Counted from the stretch's first letter, positions 40,970-50,155 are shown. The stretch is 64,000 nucleotides of DNA from Pseudomonas koreensis (GCF_025447595.1 NZ_JAOEJU010000004.1:186001-250000); one strand, 5' to 3'. The notes: generated by a model from the sequence alone, not told the origin. Program-made: numbers and translations.

Positions 40970-41863
40970 ATGTCCAGCACATCAACGTTTTCCGCCGCAC
41001 AGAATCAGGCCAGCACGCTGTATCTGCCCCCCGGTAGCTGGCGGACAGTGCTCGACTGCCTGTGTGAGCATTTCAGTGCCATCGGGCGCGATCAATGGCT
41101 GGATCGAATCGCCCGGGGCAGGGTGCTCGATGGCCAGGGTCAGCCGATTGCGCTGGACTTGCCCTACAAGGAAGGGCTGCGCATTCACTATTTTCGTGAA
41201 GTGCCGGATGAAAAACCGATCCCGGTGGTCGAGTCGATCCTGTATGCGGACGACCATCTGGTGGTGGCGGACAAGCCGCATTTCCTTCCGGTGACCCCGG
41301 CAGGCGAGTACGTCGAACAGACGCTGCTTCGTCGATTGATCCGGCGCCTGGACAATCCCCATCTGGTGCCGCTGCACCGGATTGACCGGCACACTGCCGG
41401 GCTGGTGATCTTCTCTGCCAATCCACAGACGCGGTCGGCGTATCAGTCGCTGTTTCCGACACGGCAGATCGAAAAACGCTATGAAGCCATTGCGGCCGCG
41501 CTGCCCGGGCTGGATTTTCCGTTGGTACACAAGAGCCGCATGATCGACGGTGAACCGTTTTTCCGCATGCAGGAAGGGCCGGGTGTGAGTAACACCGAAA
41601 CGGCGGTAGAGGTTCGTGAAAAGAATGGCGAACTCTGGCGCTACGGCTTGTATCCGGTGACCGGCAAGAAGCATCAGCTACGGGTGCACATGACGGCGCT
41701 GGGGGCGAGCATCTGCAATGATCCGTTTTACCCTGAAGTGCTCAAAGACGTTGAGGATGACTACGCCAATCCGCTCAAACTCCTGGCGCAGGGGTTGCGA
41801 TTCATCGATCCGGTCACAGGGCTGGTGCGCGAATTTGAAAGCCGGATCACGCTGGACTGGTGA
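40970..41863 (+). CDS. RluA-family pseudouridine synthase
   Basis: A 297-residue pseudouridine synthase. The catalytic aspartate is in LVPLHRIDRHTAGLVIFSAN (the HRIDR motif, near residue 140); VVADKPHFLPVTPAG and YPVTGKKHQLRVHMTALGA are the other family motifs. An N-terminal S4-like portion (LDCLCEHFSAIGRDQWLDRI) precedes it. The specific tRNA or rRNA site is not deducible. A terminator follows 33 bp after the stop. Confidence 0.9.
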   Translation: MSSTSTFSAAQNQASTLYLPPGSWRTVLDCLCEHFSAIGRDQWLDRIARGRVLDGQGQPIALDLPYKEGLRIHYFREVPDEKPIPVVESILYADDHLVVADKPHFLPVTPAGEYVEQTLLRRLIRRLDNPHLVPLHRIDRHTAGLVIFSANPQTRSAYQSLFPTRQIEKRYEAIAAALPGLDFPLVHKSRMIDGEPFFRMQEGPGVSNTETAVEVREKNGELWRYGLYPVTGKKHQLRVHMTALGASICNDPFYPEVLKDVEDDYANPLKLLAQGLRFIDPVTGLVREFESRITLDW

Positions 41864-41895
41864 TCCCGGGTATCAACCCTTTTCTGCCAGACACG

Positions 41896-41922
41896 AAAAA
41901 GCCCGCATATTGCGGGCTTTTC
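41896..41922. terminator. Bidirectional terminator
   Basis: Perfect 8-bp stem AGCCCGCA/TGCGGGCT with loop TAT, flanked by an A-run and a T-run. It separates the pseudouridine synthase gene from the convergent lipoprotein gene. Confidence 0.92.
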
Positions 41923-41946
41923 TGTATCCGCTGTCGAACTGAAGAC

Positions 41947-42168
41947 TTACAGCTCTTTGACAGTGCGGATCTGATCCTTGTTGATGCGGGTGTGCTTGCC
42001 GTCCAGTTGTTCGAACTCGTAGAAGCCCGAATCTTCATCATACTTGGGGGCGTCGACAGCCTGGATTTCGCGACCGTCATTCAAGGTGATCACTGTTGGC
42101 GAGGCGCAACCGGCGAGGGTGGCAAGGCCCAGTGCGAGCATGAAAGTGGCGAGGGTCCGTTGAGTCAT
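41947..42168 (-). CDS. YgdI/YgdR-family small lipoprotein
   Basis: A 73-residue lipoprotein: signal peptide with lipobox LATLAGC (Cys21), then the YgdI/YgdR domain (VITLNDGREIQAVDAPKYDE and YEFEQLDGKHTRINKDQIRT), an SH3-like fold. Asp is not at +2 after the cysteine (CAS), so transfer to the outer membrane is expected. Function of the family is unknown. Confidence 0.9.
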   Translation of the reverse strand: MTQRTLATFMLALGLATLAGCASPTVITLNDGREIQAVDAPKYDEDSGFYEFEQLDGKHTRINKDQIRTVKEL

Positions 42169-42246
42169 GAGTGTGTCTCCGAAGGGAAATTCTTTTGGTT
42201 ACTGAGCTTGAGACGTATACAAGGCGTGCAAGTTCCTTGAATGCTG

Positions 42247-42849
42247 TCAGTCTGACACAGTGTTGTGCGAACTCAACAGTTCAGGGGTGTTGAGATTGGC
42301 CAGCCGTGGGTCGTTGTCGGGGCAAACCAGGGCCTGGGCATCGAGACTGCGCATCAGTCGGCCCGGGCTACGTTCCCCGGCTTTCCACGCGTCTTCGAAA
42401 GCCGGCAGGAGTGCCACCGGGATCACGCAAAGCAGCGGTTCCCAGTGATCGTCATGTCTCAACATTAAAGGTTTTTCAGAATTCAGACTGGCCGCTTCTC
42501 GCAGGCTTTGCATCAGTGGCAGATCGATTCGTGGAACATCGCAGGGCAGAACCAGCAGATGGGCGTGGCGCGCAGCTTTCAATCCGGCGCGAATACCGGC
42601 CAATGGTCCGGGAAAGTCTTCCTCGTCGTCTGTCACCAACTGATCAGCGTAGGGCGCGTAACGCTCACGATTGCGGTTGCAGGAAATGATCAGGTCATCC
42701 GTCAGCAGGCGTGCGTTGTGTTGCACGTGCGCAATCAGCGGTTTTCCTTGCCACTCCACGAGTCCTTTGTCCTGACCTCCCATGCGTTGGCCGCGGCCAC
42801 CCGCCAGCAACAGGATCGAGCAAGGTGGCAGCGGTATATTCGAAGTCAT
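42247..42849 (-). CDS. mobA: MobA, molybdenum cofactor guanylyltransferase
   Basis: A 200-residue nucleotidyltransferase from [20 protein letters not shown]. The GTP-binding loop [18 protein letters not shown] and the metal site [19 protein letters not shown] are intact. It attaches GMP to molybdopterin to give the bis-MGD cofactor used by nitrate reductase and formate dehydrogenases. It is divergent from moaB-moeA, with about 80 bp between the starts. Confidence 0.95.
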   Translation of the reverse strand: MTSNIPLPPCSILLLAGGRGQRMGGQDKGLVEWQGKPLIAHVQHNARLLTDDLIISCNRNRERYAPYADQLVTDDEEDFPGPLAGIRAGLKAARHAHLLVLPCDVPRIDLPLMQSLREAASLNSEKPLMLRHDDHWEPLLCVIPVALLPAFEDAWKAGERSPGRLMRSLDAQALVCPDNDPRLANLNTPELLSSHNTVSD

Positions 42850-42930
42850 GGCAACTCTGCGCAAGGTCGGCAAAAAAATAGGGTGCTGTGATATAACACC
42901 GGGCTGTTTCTCCTACAACTGGACGAGCCT

Positions 42931-43470
42931 ATGAAAGCCAAGGCTGATGTACCTTTCGCACCGCTCAACATCGCTGTTCTGACGGTTAGCGACACTCGAA
43001 CCCTTGAAACCGATACCTCCGGCCAGGTTTTCGTCGATCGCTTGACGGCCGCTGGCCACAATCTGGCGGAGCGGGTGCTACTCAAAGATGACCTGTACAA
43101 AATCCGTGCACAAGTCGCCCACTGGATTGCCGAAGATGTGGTGCAAGTGGTGCTGATTACTGGAGGCACCGGTTTTACAGGTCGCGACAGTACCCCCGAA
43201 GCCGTTGCCTGCCTGCTCGATAAACAGGTTGATGGTTTTGGTGAGCTGTTTCGCCAGATTTCGGTTGCCGATATTGGCACCTCCACGGTGCAATCCCGTG
43301 CATTGGCAGGCCTGGCCAACGGCACACTGGTCTGCTGTCTGCCGGGCTCGACCAATGCAGTGCGTACTGGTTGGGATGGCATCCTTGCCGAGCAACTGGA
43401 CTCTCGACATCGGCCCTGCAATTTCGTCGCTCATTTGAAACAGGCAGCGCCTTGTGAATCCCGTGGGTAA
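42931..43470 (+). CDS. moaB: MoaB, molybdopterin adenylyltransferase-like protein
   Basis: A 179-residue MoCF-fold protein. LNIAVLTVSDTRTLETDTSG at the N-terminus and VVLITGGTGFTGRDSTPEAV (the GGTG motif) are the MPT-binding segments. It belongs to the MoaB/MogA group that adenylylates molybdopterin before molybdate insertion. The stop lies 17 bp inside the moeA frame, so the two genes are translationally coupled. Confidence 0.95.
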   Translation: MKAKADVPFAPLNIAVLTVSDTRTLETDTSGQVFVDRLTAAGHNLAERVLLKDDLYKIRAQVAHWIAEDVVQVVLITGGTGFTGRDSTPEAVACLLDKQVDGFGELFRQISVADIGTSTVQSRALAGLANGTLVCCLPGSTNAVRTGWDGILAEQLDSRHRPCNFVAHLKQAAPCESRG

Positions 43471-44680
43471 GCCAGGCAAGACCGGCAGTCTGATGCCAGT
43501 CGAGGAGGCATTGGCGCGTCTGCTGGAAATGGCCGACGCCTCACGGGTTGTCGAGCGTGAACATTTGCCGCTGGCGCAGATTCAGGGACGAATCCTGGCG
43601 CAGGACCTGTTGTCGACGCTGGATCTGCCGCCATGGCCCAACAGCGCGATGGATGGCTATGCGCTGAATCTGTCGAACTGGACCGGTAAGCCTATGACGG
43701 TCAGTCAAAAAATCTTTGCCGGGCAGGCGCCAGATTCATTGGCGCCAGGCACATGCGCCCGAATCTTCACGGGGGCGCCCGTACCTCCGGGGGCAGACGT
43801 TGTCGAGATGCAGGAAAATGTCGAGGTTCACGCCGATGGCCGAGTGAGTTTCATCGAGCCGATGTCAATCGGGCAGAACATCCGCCCGCAAGGTCAGGAA
43901 ACCACGGTAGGGGAACTGGTATTGCCGGCTGGAACGCGACTGGGTCCGATAGAACAAGGTCTGGCCGCGTCGTTGGGGTGTGCCGCTCTCGACGTCATTC
44001 GCAAGGTGCGCGTAGCGGTCTTGTCGACCGGCGATGAGCTGGTAGAGCCGGGAACGCAATTGGGCCCGGGGCAAATCTACAACAGCAATCGGGTATTGCT
44101 GTGCAGCTGGTTGCAGCGGATTGGATGTGACGTGGTGGATGCCGGGATTCTTCCTGATGATTTATCCGCTACTCGCGCACGTCTTGGGGAGTTGTGTAAT
44201 GTGGATCTGATTCTTTCGACCGGTGGTGTGTCGGTCGGTGAAGCGGATTTTCTTGGCATAGCGTTGAGGGAAGAGGGGGAGCTGACACTCTGGAAGCTCG
44301 CTATCAAACCTGGAAAACCTCTGACAGTGGGGCACTTTCGCGGCATCCCGGTCATCGGTTTGCCGGGCAATCCCGCTTCTACCCTGGTGACCTTCGCCTT
44401 GCTGGCACGGCCTTATCTGCTGCGCCGGATGGGCGTGCCGGATGCCGAACCATTGAAGTTTTCGGTGCCGGCAGGATTTGTCTGGCCGCAGGCCGGGAAT
44501 CGCCGCGAATATTTGCGCGGGCGCCTGGAGCAGGGAAAGGCGACTATCTACCGTAACCAGAGCTCGGGCGTACTGCGCAGCGCCGCGTGGGCCGATGGGC
44601 TGGTTGAGGTTAAGGAAGGACGAACCCTTGTTGAAGGAGACAGTGTGCCTTTCATACCATTGAGTGAGCTTTTGGGCTGA
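43454..44680 (+). CDS. moeA: MoeA, molybdopterin molybdotransferase
   Basis: A 408-residue MoeA, which inserts molybdate into adenylylated molybdopterin. GTG 43454 is taken as start; ATG 43493 is an alternative. Motifs: LDLPPWPNSAMDGYALN, ARIFTGAPVPPGADVVEMQE, AVLSTGDELVEPG, STGGVSVGEADFLG and VIGLPGNPASTLVTFAL. All domains of the family are present. It is the second gene of the moaB-moeA unit. Confidence 0.95.
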   Translation: MNPVGKPGKTGSLMPVEEALARLLEMADASRVVEREHLPLAQIQGRILAQDLLSTLDLPPWPNSAMDGYALNLSNWTGKPMTVSQKIFAGQAPDSLAPGTCARIFTGAPVPPGADVVEMQENVEVHADGRVSFIEPMSIGQNIRPQGQETTVGELVLPAGTRLGPIEQGLAASLGCAALDVIRKVRVAVLSTGDELVEPGTQLGPGQIYNSNRVLLCSWLQRIGCDVVDAGILPDDLSATRARLGELCNVDLILSTGGVSVGEADFLGIALREEGELTLWKLAIKPGKPLTVGHFRGIPVIGLPGNPASTLVTFALLARPYLLRRMGVPDAEPLKFSVPAGFVWPQAGNRREYLRGRLEQGKATIYRNQSSGVLRSAAWADGLVEVKEGRTLVEGDSVPFIPLSELLG

Positions 44681-44733
44681 GTCAGGACTGTGATATGCAG
44701 GCTCGGCAGAGATGACCGATGCCTGCATCCCGT

Positions 44734-44928
44734 TCAACGGCTGATCAAGGCTACGAGTTGATCGAACCGGCTGTTGGCAACCCAGCCAAGCAGTCCGAGT
44801 ACCACTGTTGTCGCGCCTGCCGAGTAGGCAAGGCGGTGCTTGATGGCTTTGACATCTCCTCTGACTTCATCCATGTCGCGGCGGATGTACTTGAGATGGG
44901 TTTCCAGCTCGCTGACACGAGGTTCCAT
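44734..44928 (-). CDS. Small coiled-coil plus membrane-anchor protein (XhlA-like)
   Basis: A 64-residue protein from MEPRVSELETHLKYIRRDMD, with GGAG 8 bp before the ATG. The first ~35 residues form a heptad-patterned coiled coil, and the last part is a transmembrane helix (YSAGATTVVLGLLGWVANS). The layout is that of the phage haemolysin XhlA group, found also as stand-alone genes in pseudomonads. No phage genes are nearby. The frame is open to 45123, but upstream codons have no ribosome-binding site. Confidence 0.6.
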   Translation of the reverse strand: MEPRVSELETHLKYIRRDMDEVRGDVKAIKHRLAYSAGATTVVLGLLGWVANSRFDQLVALISR

Positions 44929-45355
44929 ATCGGTTTCTCCGGTTTTCCTGGCACTGCTGTTGAACTCGGTTTTATGACTGGCACGACTTTCGGTAGGAGG
45001 CATGACCGGAATTACGGGCACTCTTGCTTCATTGCTTTGCATTGAACTGCCCGTCCGCTGTTTTGAGTTCCGTTTGGCTAATGCCGGCATGCAACCTTTC
45101 GAAGCTCCTTGAGCTGTTTCCACTCATTTACTGCACATCCTTGTGTTGTCGGATTGAAGATCGTTGACGCCCCACACGTTCTACCAATGGGTGAGTCAGG
45201 TCAATTAAGGCGATTCCTCACGTTCTGTACGAAAAAGTACCTTCATGTAGGACGAGCAATCCCGCTGCTGGAATAAGTCCATGACGCCTGCGACTTTTTT
45301 ACCGGTATTGAGGGTCAAGATGTTCCGTACAGGTTCATATTCGGGAGTGAGGATA
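44929..45355. other. Intergenic region between divergent genes
   Basis: About 430 bp upstream of both the XhlA-like gene and yegS. No gene can be supported: the open frames have no ribosome-binding site and no family likeness. The yegS ribosome-binding site GTGAGGAT lies at its right end. I see no clear promoter or repeat. Confidence 0.5.
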
Positions 45356-46273
45356 ATGAGTGAACGCAGGGCATTGATGATTCTGCATGGCAAGCAGGCA
45401 CTCAACGAGGCCGTTCGCGCCGCTGTCGAGGCCAAGCGTGGTCAGGGTTGGGAGCTGGCAGTGCGCCTGACTTGGGAGGCGGGTGATGCTCAGCGGCTGG
45501 TGGAGGAGGCATTGGCGTCCGGATTCAGTCAGATCATCGCTGGCGGAGGGGACGGCACCCTGCGTGACATCGCCGAGGCGTTGGCGGCGCAGCCGGGCAA
45601 GGCCAGTCTCACGCTGTTGCCACTGGGAACCGCCAACGATTTTTCGCGTGCAGCAGGTATCCCGTTGGAGCCAGCCGAAGCATTGGAGTTGCTTGACGCT
45701 CCTTCACATGACATTGATCTGGGTGAAGTGGGCGGGCAGATCTTCTTGAACATGGCCACCGGTGGATTCGGTAGCCAGGTCACGGCCAATACCTCGGAGG
45801 ATCTGAAAAAGGTTCTGGGAGGTGCGGCCTATCTGTTCACCGGCCTCTCGCGTTTCAGTGAACTGCATGCCGCCTACGGCGAACTGCAGGGACCGGACTT
45901 TCACTGGCGTGGCGAGCTGCTGGCGCTGGGGATCGGCAATGGCCGTCAGGCCGGCGGGGGGCATGTATTGTGCCCGGAGGCACTGGTGGATGACGGTCTT
46001 CTGGATATCAGTATATTGCCGGCACCGCAGGAGCTGGTCGGCACGCTGAAAACCTTGCTCAGTGATGGTTTCGGCATCGATAACATGTTCGTGCGAACCC
46101 GTTTGCCGTGGGTCGAGATCAAGGTTGCGGAGGGGCTCTGCATCAATCTCGATGGCGAACCACTGGAAGGCAACAGCCTGCGATTCGCAGCGCGTCCGGG
46201 AGCGCTGCGTGTGCATCTGCCCAAGGATTCGCCATTGTTGGGCGGAATCCGTGAGTTCAGTCGTCCAGACTGA
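45356..46273 (+). CDS. yegS: YegS-type lipid kinase
   Basis: A 305-residue diacylglycerol-kinase-fold protein started at MSERRALMILHGKQA, with GAGG 6 bp upstream. The nucleotide motif is IIAGGGDGTLRDIAEAL (about residue 62), then LLPLGTANDFSRAAGIPLEP. E. coli YegS phosphorylates phosphatidylglycerol in vitro; the biological substrate is unclear. It overlaps the tail of the response-regulator gene by 17 bp. Confidence 0.93.
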   Translation: MSERRALMILHGKQALNEAVRAAVEAKRGQGWELAVRLTWEAGDAQRLVEEALASGFSQIIAGGGDGTLRDIAEALAAQPGKASLTLLPLGTANDFSRAAGIPLEPAEALELLDAPSHDIDLGEVGGQIFLNMATGGFGSQVTANTSEDLKKVLGGAAYLFTGLSRFSELHAAYGELQGPDFHWRGELLALGIGNGRQAGGGHVLCPEALVDDGLLDISILPAPQELVGTLKTLLSDGFGIDNMFVRTRLPWVEIKVAEGLCINLDGEPLEGNSLRFAARPGALRVHLPKDSPLLGGIREFSRPD

Positions 46274-46916
46274 TGATCTGTTCGCGCACGGCAAACAGCA
46301 CCAGACCCGCCACGTCGTAGATCTGCAGGCGCTTCATGATCTGCGAACGGTGGGTTTCCACGGTCTTGATGCTCAGGCCCAGACCGTTGGCGATCTCACG
46401 TGTGGATTTGCCGCGCACGATCAGGCGCAGGATTTCGAGCTGGCGTGCAGTCAGGTTGTGTGACTCGACAGTCTCTGGCTGCTGCTTCAGATTGCGGGTC
46501 AACGCCTGATTGATCACGGTGTGGGCAATGGCCGGACTCAAGTAGCGTTCATTATTGCGCAGGGCTTCCAGCGCATGCTCAAGCTCGGTGGCGGTGGTGT
46601 CTTTGAGCAGATAGCCGTGAGCCCCGGATTCCAGCGCCTGCATGATCAGCGCCGGATCGGTATGCATCGACAGGATCAGGACCTTACTCTGTGGGCGGAC
46701 TCGTCTCAGCCGTTCCAGGGCTTCCAGGCCACTGGTTTCTTTCATGGAAATATCAAGCAACACGATATCGGGAGACAGGTGCTCGACCATCTCCAGCAAT
46801 TGCGAGCCGTCATTTGCTTCACCGATTACCGCGTAACCGGGAATATCCAGTACCAGGGCGCGCACGCCGGCCCTGATCAGCGAGTGGTCATCCACCAGAA
46901 GTAAGTTACAAGTCAA
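46257..46916 (-). CDS. NarL/LuxR-family response regulator
   Basis: A 219-residue regulator. The receiver has its acceptor in SPDIVLLDISMKETSGLEAL (near D54), and the C-terminal helix-turn-helix is LTARQLEILRLIVRGKSTRE then IANGLGLSIKTVETHRSQI. Its ATG overlaps the stop of the upstream kinase gene (ATGA), so the pair is translationally coupled and should be cognate. Targets are unknown. Confidence 0.9.
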   Translation of the reverse strand: MTCNLLLVDDHSLIRAGVRALVLDIPGYAVIGEANDGSQLLEMVEHLSPDIVLLDISMKETSGLEALERLRRVRPQSKVLILSMHTDPALIMQALESGAHGYLLKDTTATELEHALEALRNNERYLSPAIAHTVINQALTRNLKQQPETVESHNLTARQLEILRLIVRGKSTREIANGLGLSIKTVETHRSQIMKRLQIYDVAGLVLFAVREQIISLDD

Positions 46917-47806
46917 CGCATAACCTTATTCGTACTGGCCCGCTCGAGTGCCCGGGGCGCCCAGGGGAATAGTGCTTCGATTTGAGTACCTTTGCCCGGC
47001 TCACTGGTGACGCTCAGTGTGCCGCCCAGTTGCTCGATCCGTTCAGCCATCCCGGCCATGCCCCGTTGTCCCTCACGGGCGGGATTGGCCGCCGGAGAGA
47101 AACCCAGGCCATCATCGCTGATCAGCAAGGTCAGGCCCTGGGGCAGGCGCTGCAAGCGGATCAACAGATTTCTGGCTTGCGCATGGCGAAGGATGTTCGT
47201 CACTGCTTCCTGAGTGATGCGAAAGGCCGCTATGGCCATTTCTTCCGGGATTCCGTTCAGGCGTTGCTGGCAGTCCAGACTCCAGTGCACCGTGGAGTTG
47301 GTCAATACCTTGAGCAAATGTGCGCGCAAACTGGCTTCAAGGCCGAGGCTGGTCAGTTGTCGCGGGTTAAGAATGGCCGAAACATCGCGAACCTTGTTGA
47401 GGGTTTCATCAAGGGTGTCGCAGAGTGCGGAGCATTGCTCCTGCATGTCGTCCGGCAGTCGACGCTTCAGCCATTCGCTTTGCAGCTTGGCGGCGGTCAG
47501 CAACTGGCCGATATCGTCGTGGAGTTCACGACTCAGGCGATGGCGCTCGTTTTCCTGGACTTCCAGGAGCCGATCGGCCAGCTCCTGAGGCTGGAATTTG
47601 ATGGATTTGCGCGACAGGCGATGCTGTGTCCAGACGCAGCCGGCAGCCGCCACATTGATCAGCATCAGACCGAGTGACAACTGCGCGGACAGACCATAGG
47701 TCAACAGGCTGCCCAGCGCCGCACCCGTGCACAGCAAAAGTGTGAACCGGCGGGCATTTTCTCGGGAGGGAGGCCATGTAGTGATTGACTTGAGGCTGGC
47801 GTACAT
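46913..47806 (-). CDS. NarX-type sensor histidine kinase (HisKA_3)
   Basis: A 297-residue kinase from MYASLKSITTWPPSRE. Two hydrophobic N-terminal segments (FTLLLCTGAALGSLLTYGLS and LGLMLINVAAAGCVW) have almost no periplasmic loop, so it probably senses an intramembrane or cytosolic cue. The phospho-histidine is in RHRLSRELHDDIGQLLTAAK, followed by HATPase motifs (NILRHAQARNLLIRL, GLGFSPAANPAREGQRGMAG). It is coupled to the downstream regulator. Confidence 0.87.
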   Translation of the reverse strand: MYASLKSITTWPPSRENARRFTLLLCTGAALGSLLTYGLSAQLSLGLMLINVAAAGCVWTQHRLSRKSIKFQPQELADRLLEVQENERHRLSRELHDDIGQLLTAAKLQSEWLKRRLPDDMQEQCSALCDTLDETLNKVRDVSAILNPRQLTSLGLEASLRAHLLKVLTNSTVHWSLDCQQRLNGIPEEMAIAAFRITQEAVTNILRHAQARNLLIRLQRLPQGLTLLISDDGLGFSPAANPAREGQRGMAGMAERIEQLGGTLSVTSEPGKGTQIEALFPWAPRALERASTNKVMR

Positions 47807-48060
47807 AACGGATGGAGCCAATGGATGTTCGCTGCGGGAAGACCGGTCAGAATGGAGGGCGGTCTCTGTCTGAAAAATTGTGATTCAGGTTGTTGATTTC
47901 AAAACGGTCCAGTGATCGGTAAATGACTGCCAACTTCGCTGGAGACGATCATTGAAGTCACAGTGCCATTAAGTGAAAACAACTAACGCGCGGCATAATA
48001 CCACTTAACATACCGTTGGTCGCGTTTGCCCTATATGTCCAAAGAGTCAGGAAATATTCA

Positions 48061-48165
48061 ATGTTGGACGAGGGTTCCATAATGGAAAAAGTTGAATTAT
48101 CGGGGCCGATAATTATCGACTCCATAGCGGGCCTTCCTTTTATACACAGGAAAACCCTGGCTTGA
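48061..48165 (+). CDS. Possible small ORF in AT-rich gap
   Basis: A 34-codon frame (MLDEGSIMEKVELSGPIIID, ending FIHRKTLA) with AGGA 8 bp before its ATG. It is the only credible reading frame in the 47807-48294 gap, which is clearly richer in A+T than its surroundings. Nothing else supports it, and no family is known. The remainder of the gap shows no terminator or repeat I can name; the kinase promoter should lie in its left part. Confidence 0.2.
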   Translation: MLDEGSIMEKVELSGPIIIDSIAGLPFIHRKTLA

Positions 48166-48294
48166 GCAGATGAAAGTCTGCTTCGCCAAGCATGATTATT
48201 TATTGAATGAAGTCGCGGACAGGCATGAATTATTCAATTGCGACATTTGAAGGCAAATACTTATGAGCCGAGATCCAGGCCCATGATGGCATGG

Positions 48295-48765
48295 TTACGC
48301 TTGCTGCTCCGACCAGCTCACGAGAGATAAAGGTTTGCCGCTGCGCAACGGCTGAAAGTGGTTTTGTCCGACCTGAAAGGCAAACGCCTCGATGAGCGAG
48401 ACCTGCTCGCTTTCATCCAGGCTCAGCTGCCCGGTGCGAGGGTCGATCAGCTCCAACTGCCAGGCGATCAGGGTCAAACAATCCTTCAGTGCCGTCAGCG
48501 CCTGTGCGTGCAGGTCCACGTGGTCCTGCGCCTGGGCGAGCAGGCCGTGAAGATGCAGGGAGAATTCGGAGACCGCATCCAGCGCCAGGGCACCGGCCTT
48601 GTTTGCCAGCTTCAGAAGGGTGCTGAGCATGCAATCGATGGCGTCCTTGTCATTGCTGATCAACTGCAAGTGACTGAGACATTCTTCGGACTTGGCCAGG
48701 AGCATTTCAGCCTCGACAAGAAATTCGGGGAAGCGCTGCGTCCAGTCATCACGGTCGTTCGGCAT
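48295..48765 (-). CDS. HPt-like four-helix protein lacking the phospho-histidine
   Basis: A 156-residue protein from MPNDRDDWTQRFPEFLVEAE, with TGGAGA upstream. The middle part (MLSTLLKLANKAGALALDAV then SEFSLHLHGLLAQAQ) follows the helical pattern of an HPt or CheA P1 domain. The usual HxxKG histidine position reads ANKAG, so the domain could not carry phosphate. I infer an inactive adaptor or decoy of the HPt type; this is low-certainty. It is divergent from cheV. Confidence 0.6.
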   Translation of the reverse strand: MPNDRDDWTQRFPEFLVEAEMLLAKSEECLSHLQLISNDKDAIDCMLSTLLKLANKAGALALDAVSEFSLHLHGLLAQAQDHVDLHAQALTALKDCLTLIAWQLELIDPRTGQLSLDESEQVSLIEAFAFQVGQNHFQPLRSGKPLSLVSWSEQQA

Positions 48766-49217
48766 GCTTATCTCCACCACGTCATGTCTGATGAGGGAAT
48801 GCCGTGTGTGTCGACGATCATGAACCGTCGCGTGATCGCGCCCCGGCGTGCAAAGACACAGGCCTGGGGTTTCAAGAGGATGTGTTTCCACTGAACTGCG
48901 ATCGCACACAATAGCCTGACTCCGTTCATGCAATGAGAATGGCGTCACATTAATGGCTATTGGATATCGCGAACATCAGGTTGGGCCTGATTGTTACTAA
49001 GGGATTCCCTTAGGCACGGGAACCTGTCGCGCAAACTGAGGTCGCGCCGAAGAGAATGTAGCAGATGATTTCACCGGGCCAGTAAAGCATGATGTTAATG
49101 TGACATCAATGCCTGTTCATGGCATTTTGTTAGGGATTTGTGACGGAATCAAGATCCGTCAGATCCAGCCGATAACCCCCAATAGTGAATTCATCAGAAC
49201 AAGCCCAGGAGTCATTG
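48766..49217. other. Intergenic region upstream of cheV
   Basis: About 450 bp between divergent genes, with no supportable gene. Two perfect dyads are seen: CTAAGGG/CCCTTAG (48997-49003 with 49007-49013) and TGACGGA/TCCGTCA (49141-49147 with 49155-49161), the second 57 bp before cheV. They may be hairpins or operator sites. Confidence 0.5.
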
Positions 49218-50153
49218 ATGGCCGGCATTCTCGACACGGTAGACCAACGCACGCAACTGGTGGGTGAGAATCGCCTGGAAATTCTCATGTTTCGACTGGC
49301 CGGACGCCAATTGTTCGCGATCAACGTGTTCAAGGTTCAGGAAGTCCTGCAACTGCCGAAGCTGACTCTGATGCCCCAGCGTCACCCGTTTGTCTGCGGC
49401 GTGGTCAATCTGCGCGGCCAGACGCTGCCCGTGATCGACCTGTCCCAGGCGATCGGCATGCGGCCATTGGTGCCGGGCCCGAACAGCACGATCATCGTCA
49501 CCGAATACAACCGTTCGGTGCAGGCGTTCCTCGTCGGTGGCGTGGATCGCATCGTCAACATGAACTGGGAAGCCATCCTGCCGCCGCCGACCAGCGCCGG
49601 TCGCCAGCATTACCTGACGGCCATCAGCAAGGTCGACGATCAGTTGGTGGAAATCATCGACGTCGAGAAAGTCCTCGCCGAAATCGTGCCTTACAACGCC
49701 AAGGTTTCCCGCGACAAACTGGACGATCCGGTGCTCGAACGCGCCCGTGGCCGCGAAGTGTTGCTGGTGGACGACTCCAACGTCGCGCTCTCGCAATTGC
49801 GCGACACCCTCGGCCAGTTGGGCGTGAAGATGCACATCGCCAGTGACGGTCTGAAAGCCCTGAACATGCTCAAGGCGTGGGCGGACACGGGGGTGAACAT
49901 GACCGACAAACTGCTGATGGTGTTCACCGACGCGGAAATGCCGGAAATGGACGGCTATCGCCTGACCACCGAAATCCGCAACGACCCGCGCCTGCGTGGC
50001 CTGTATGTGGTGTTGCACACCTCGCTGTCCGGCAGTTTCAACGACTCGATGGTGAAGAAGGTTGGTTGCGACAATTTCCTCTCCAAGTTCCAGCCGGACA
50101 AACTGGTGGATGTGGTGCGCCAGCGTCTGATGCTCGACGCCGTACCGGCCTGA
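49218..50153 (+). CDS. cheV: CheV chemotaxis coupling protein
   Basis: A 311-residue CheW-receiver fusion started at MAGILDTVDQRTQLVG, with CAGGAGT upstream. The CheW domain (about residues 20-165) holds FRLAGRQLFAINVFKVQEVL and HPFVCGVVNLRGQTLPVIDL. The receiver (about 175-300) has VLLVDDSNVALSQLRDTLG and acceptor MVFTDAEMPEMDGYRLTTE. It couples chemoreceptors to CheA, with phosphorylation-tuned adaptation. No other che gene is near. Confidence 0.93.
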   Translation: MAGILDTVDQRTQLVGENRLEILMFRLAGRQLFAINVFKVQEVLQLPKLTLMPQRHPFVCGVVNLRGQTLPVIDLSQAIGMRPLVPGPNSTIIVTEYNRSVQAFLVGGVDRIVNMNWEAILPPPTSAGRQHYLTAISKVDDQLVEIIDVEKVLAEIVPYNAKVSRDKLDDPVLERARGREVLLVDDSNVALSQLRDTLGQLGVKMHIASDGLKALNMLKAWADTGVNMTDKLLMVFTDAEMPEMDGYRLTTEIRNDPRLRGLYVVLHTSLSGSFNDSMVKKVGCDNFLSKFQPDKLVDVVRQRLMLDAVPA

Positions 50154-50155
50154 TC

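Noticed and set aside
44734..44928. Prophage remnant suggested by an XhlA-like protein and a holin-fold protein at 36 kb
   Set aside because: No integrase, capsid, tail or lysis genes, and no attachment repeats, occur in the window. Both proteins belong to families also found as chromosomal genes.
45205..45435. A 76-codon minus-strand frame before yegS
   Set aside because: It overlaps the yegS start region, has no ribosome-binding site, and shows no family likeness.
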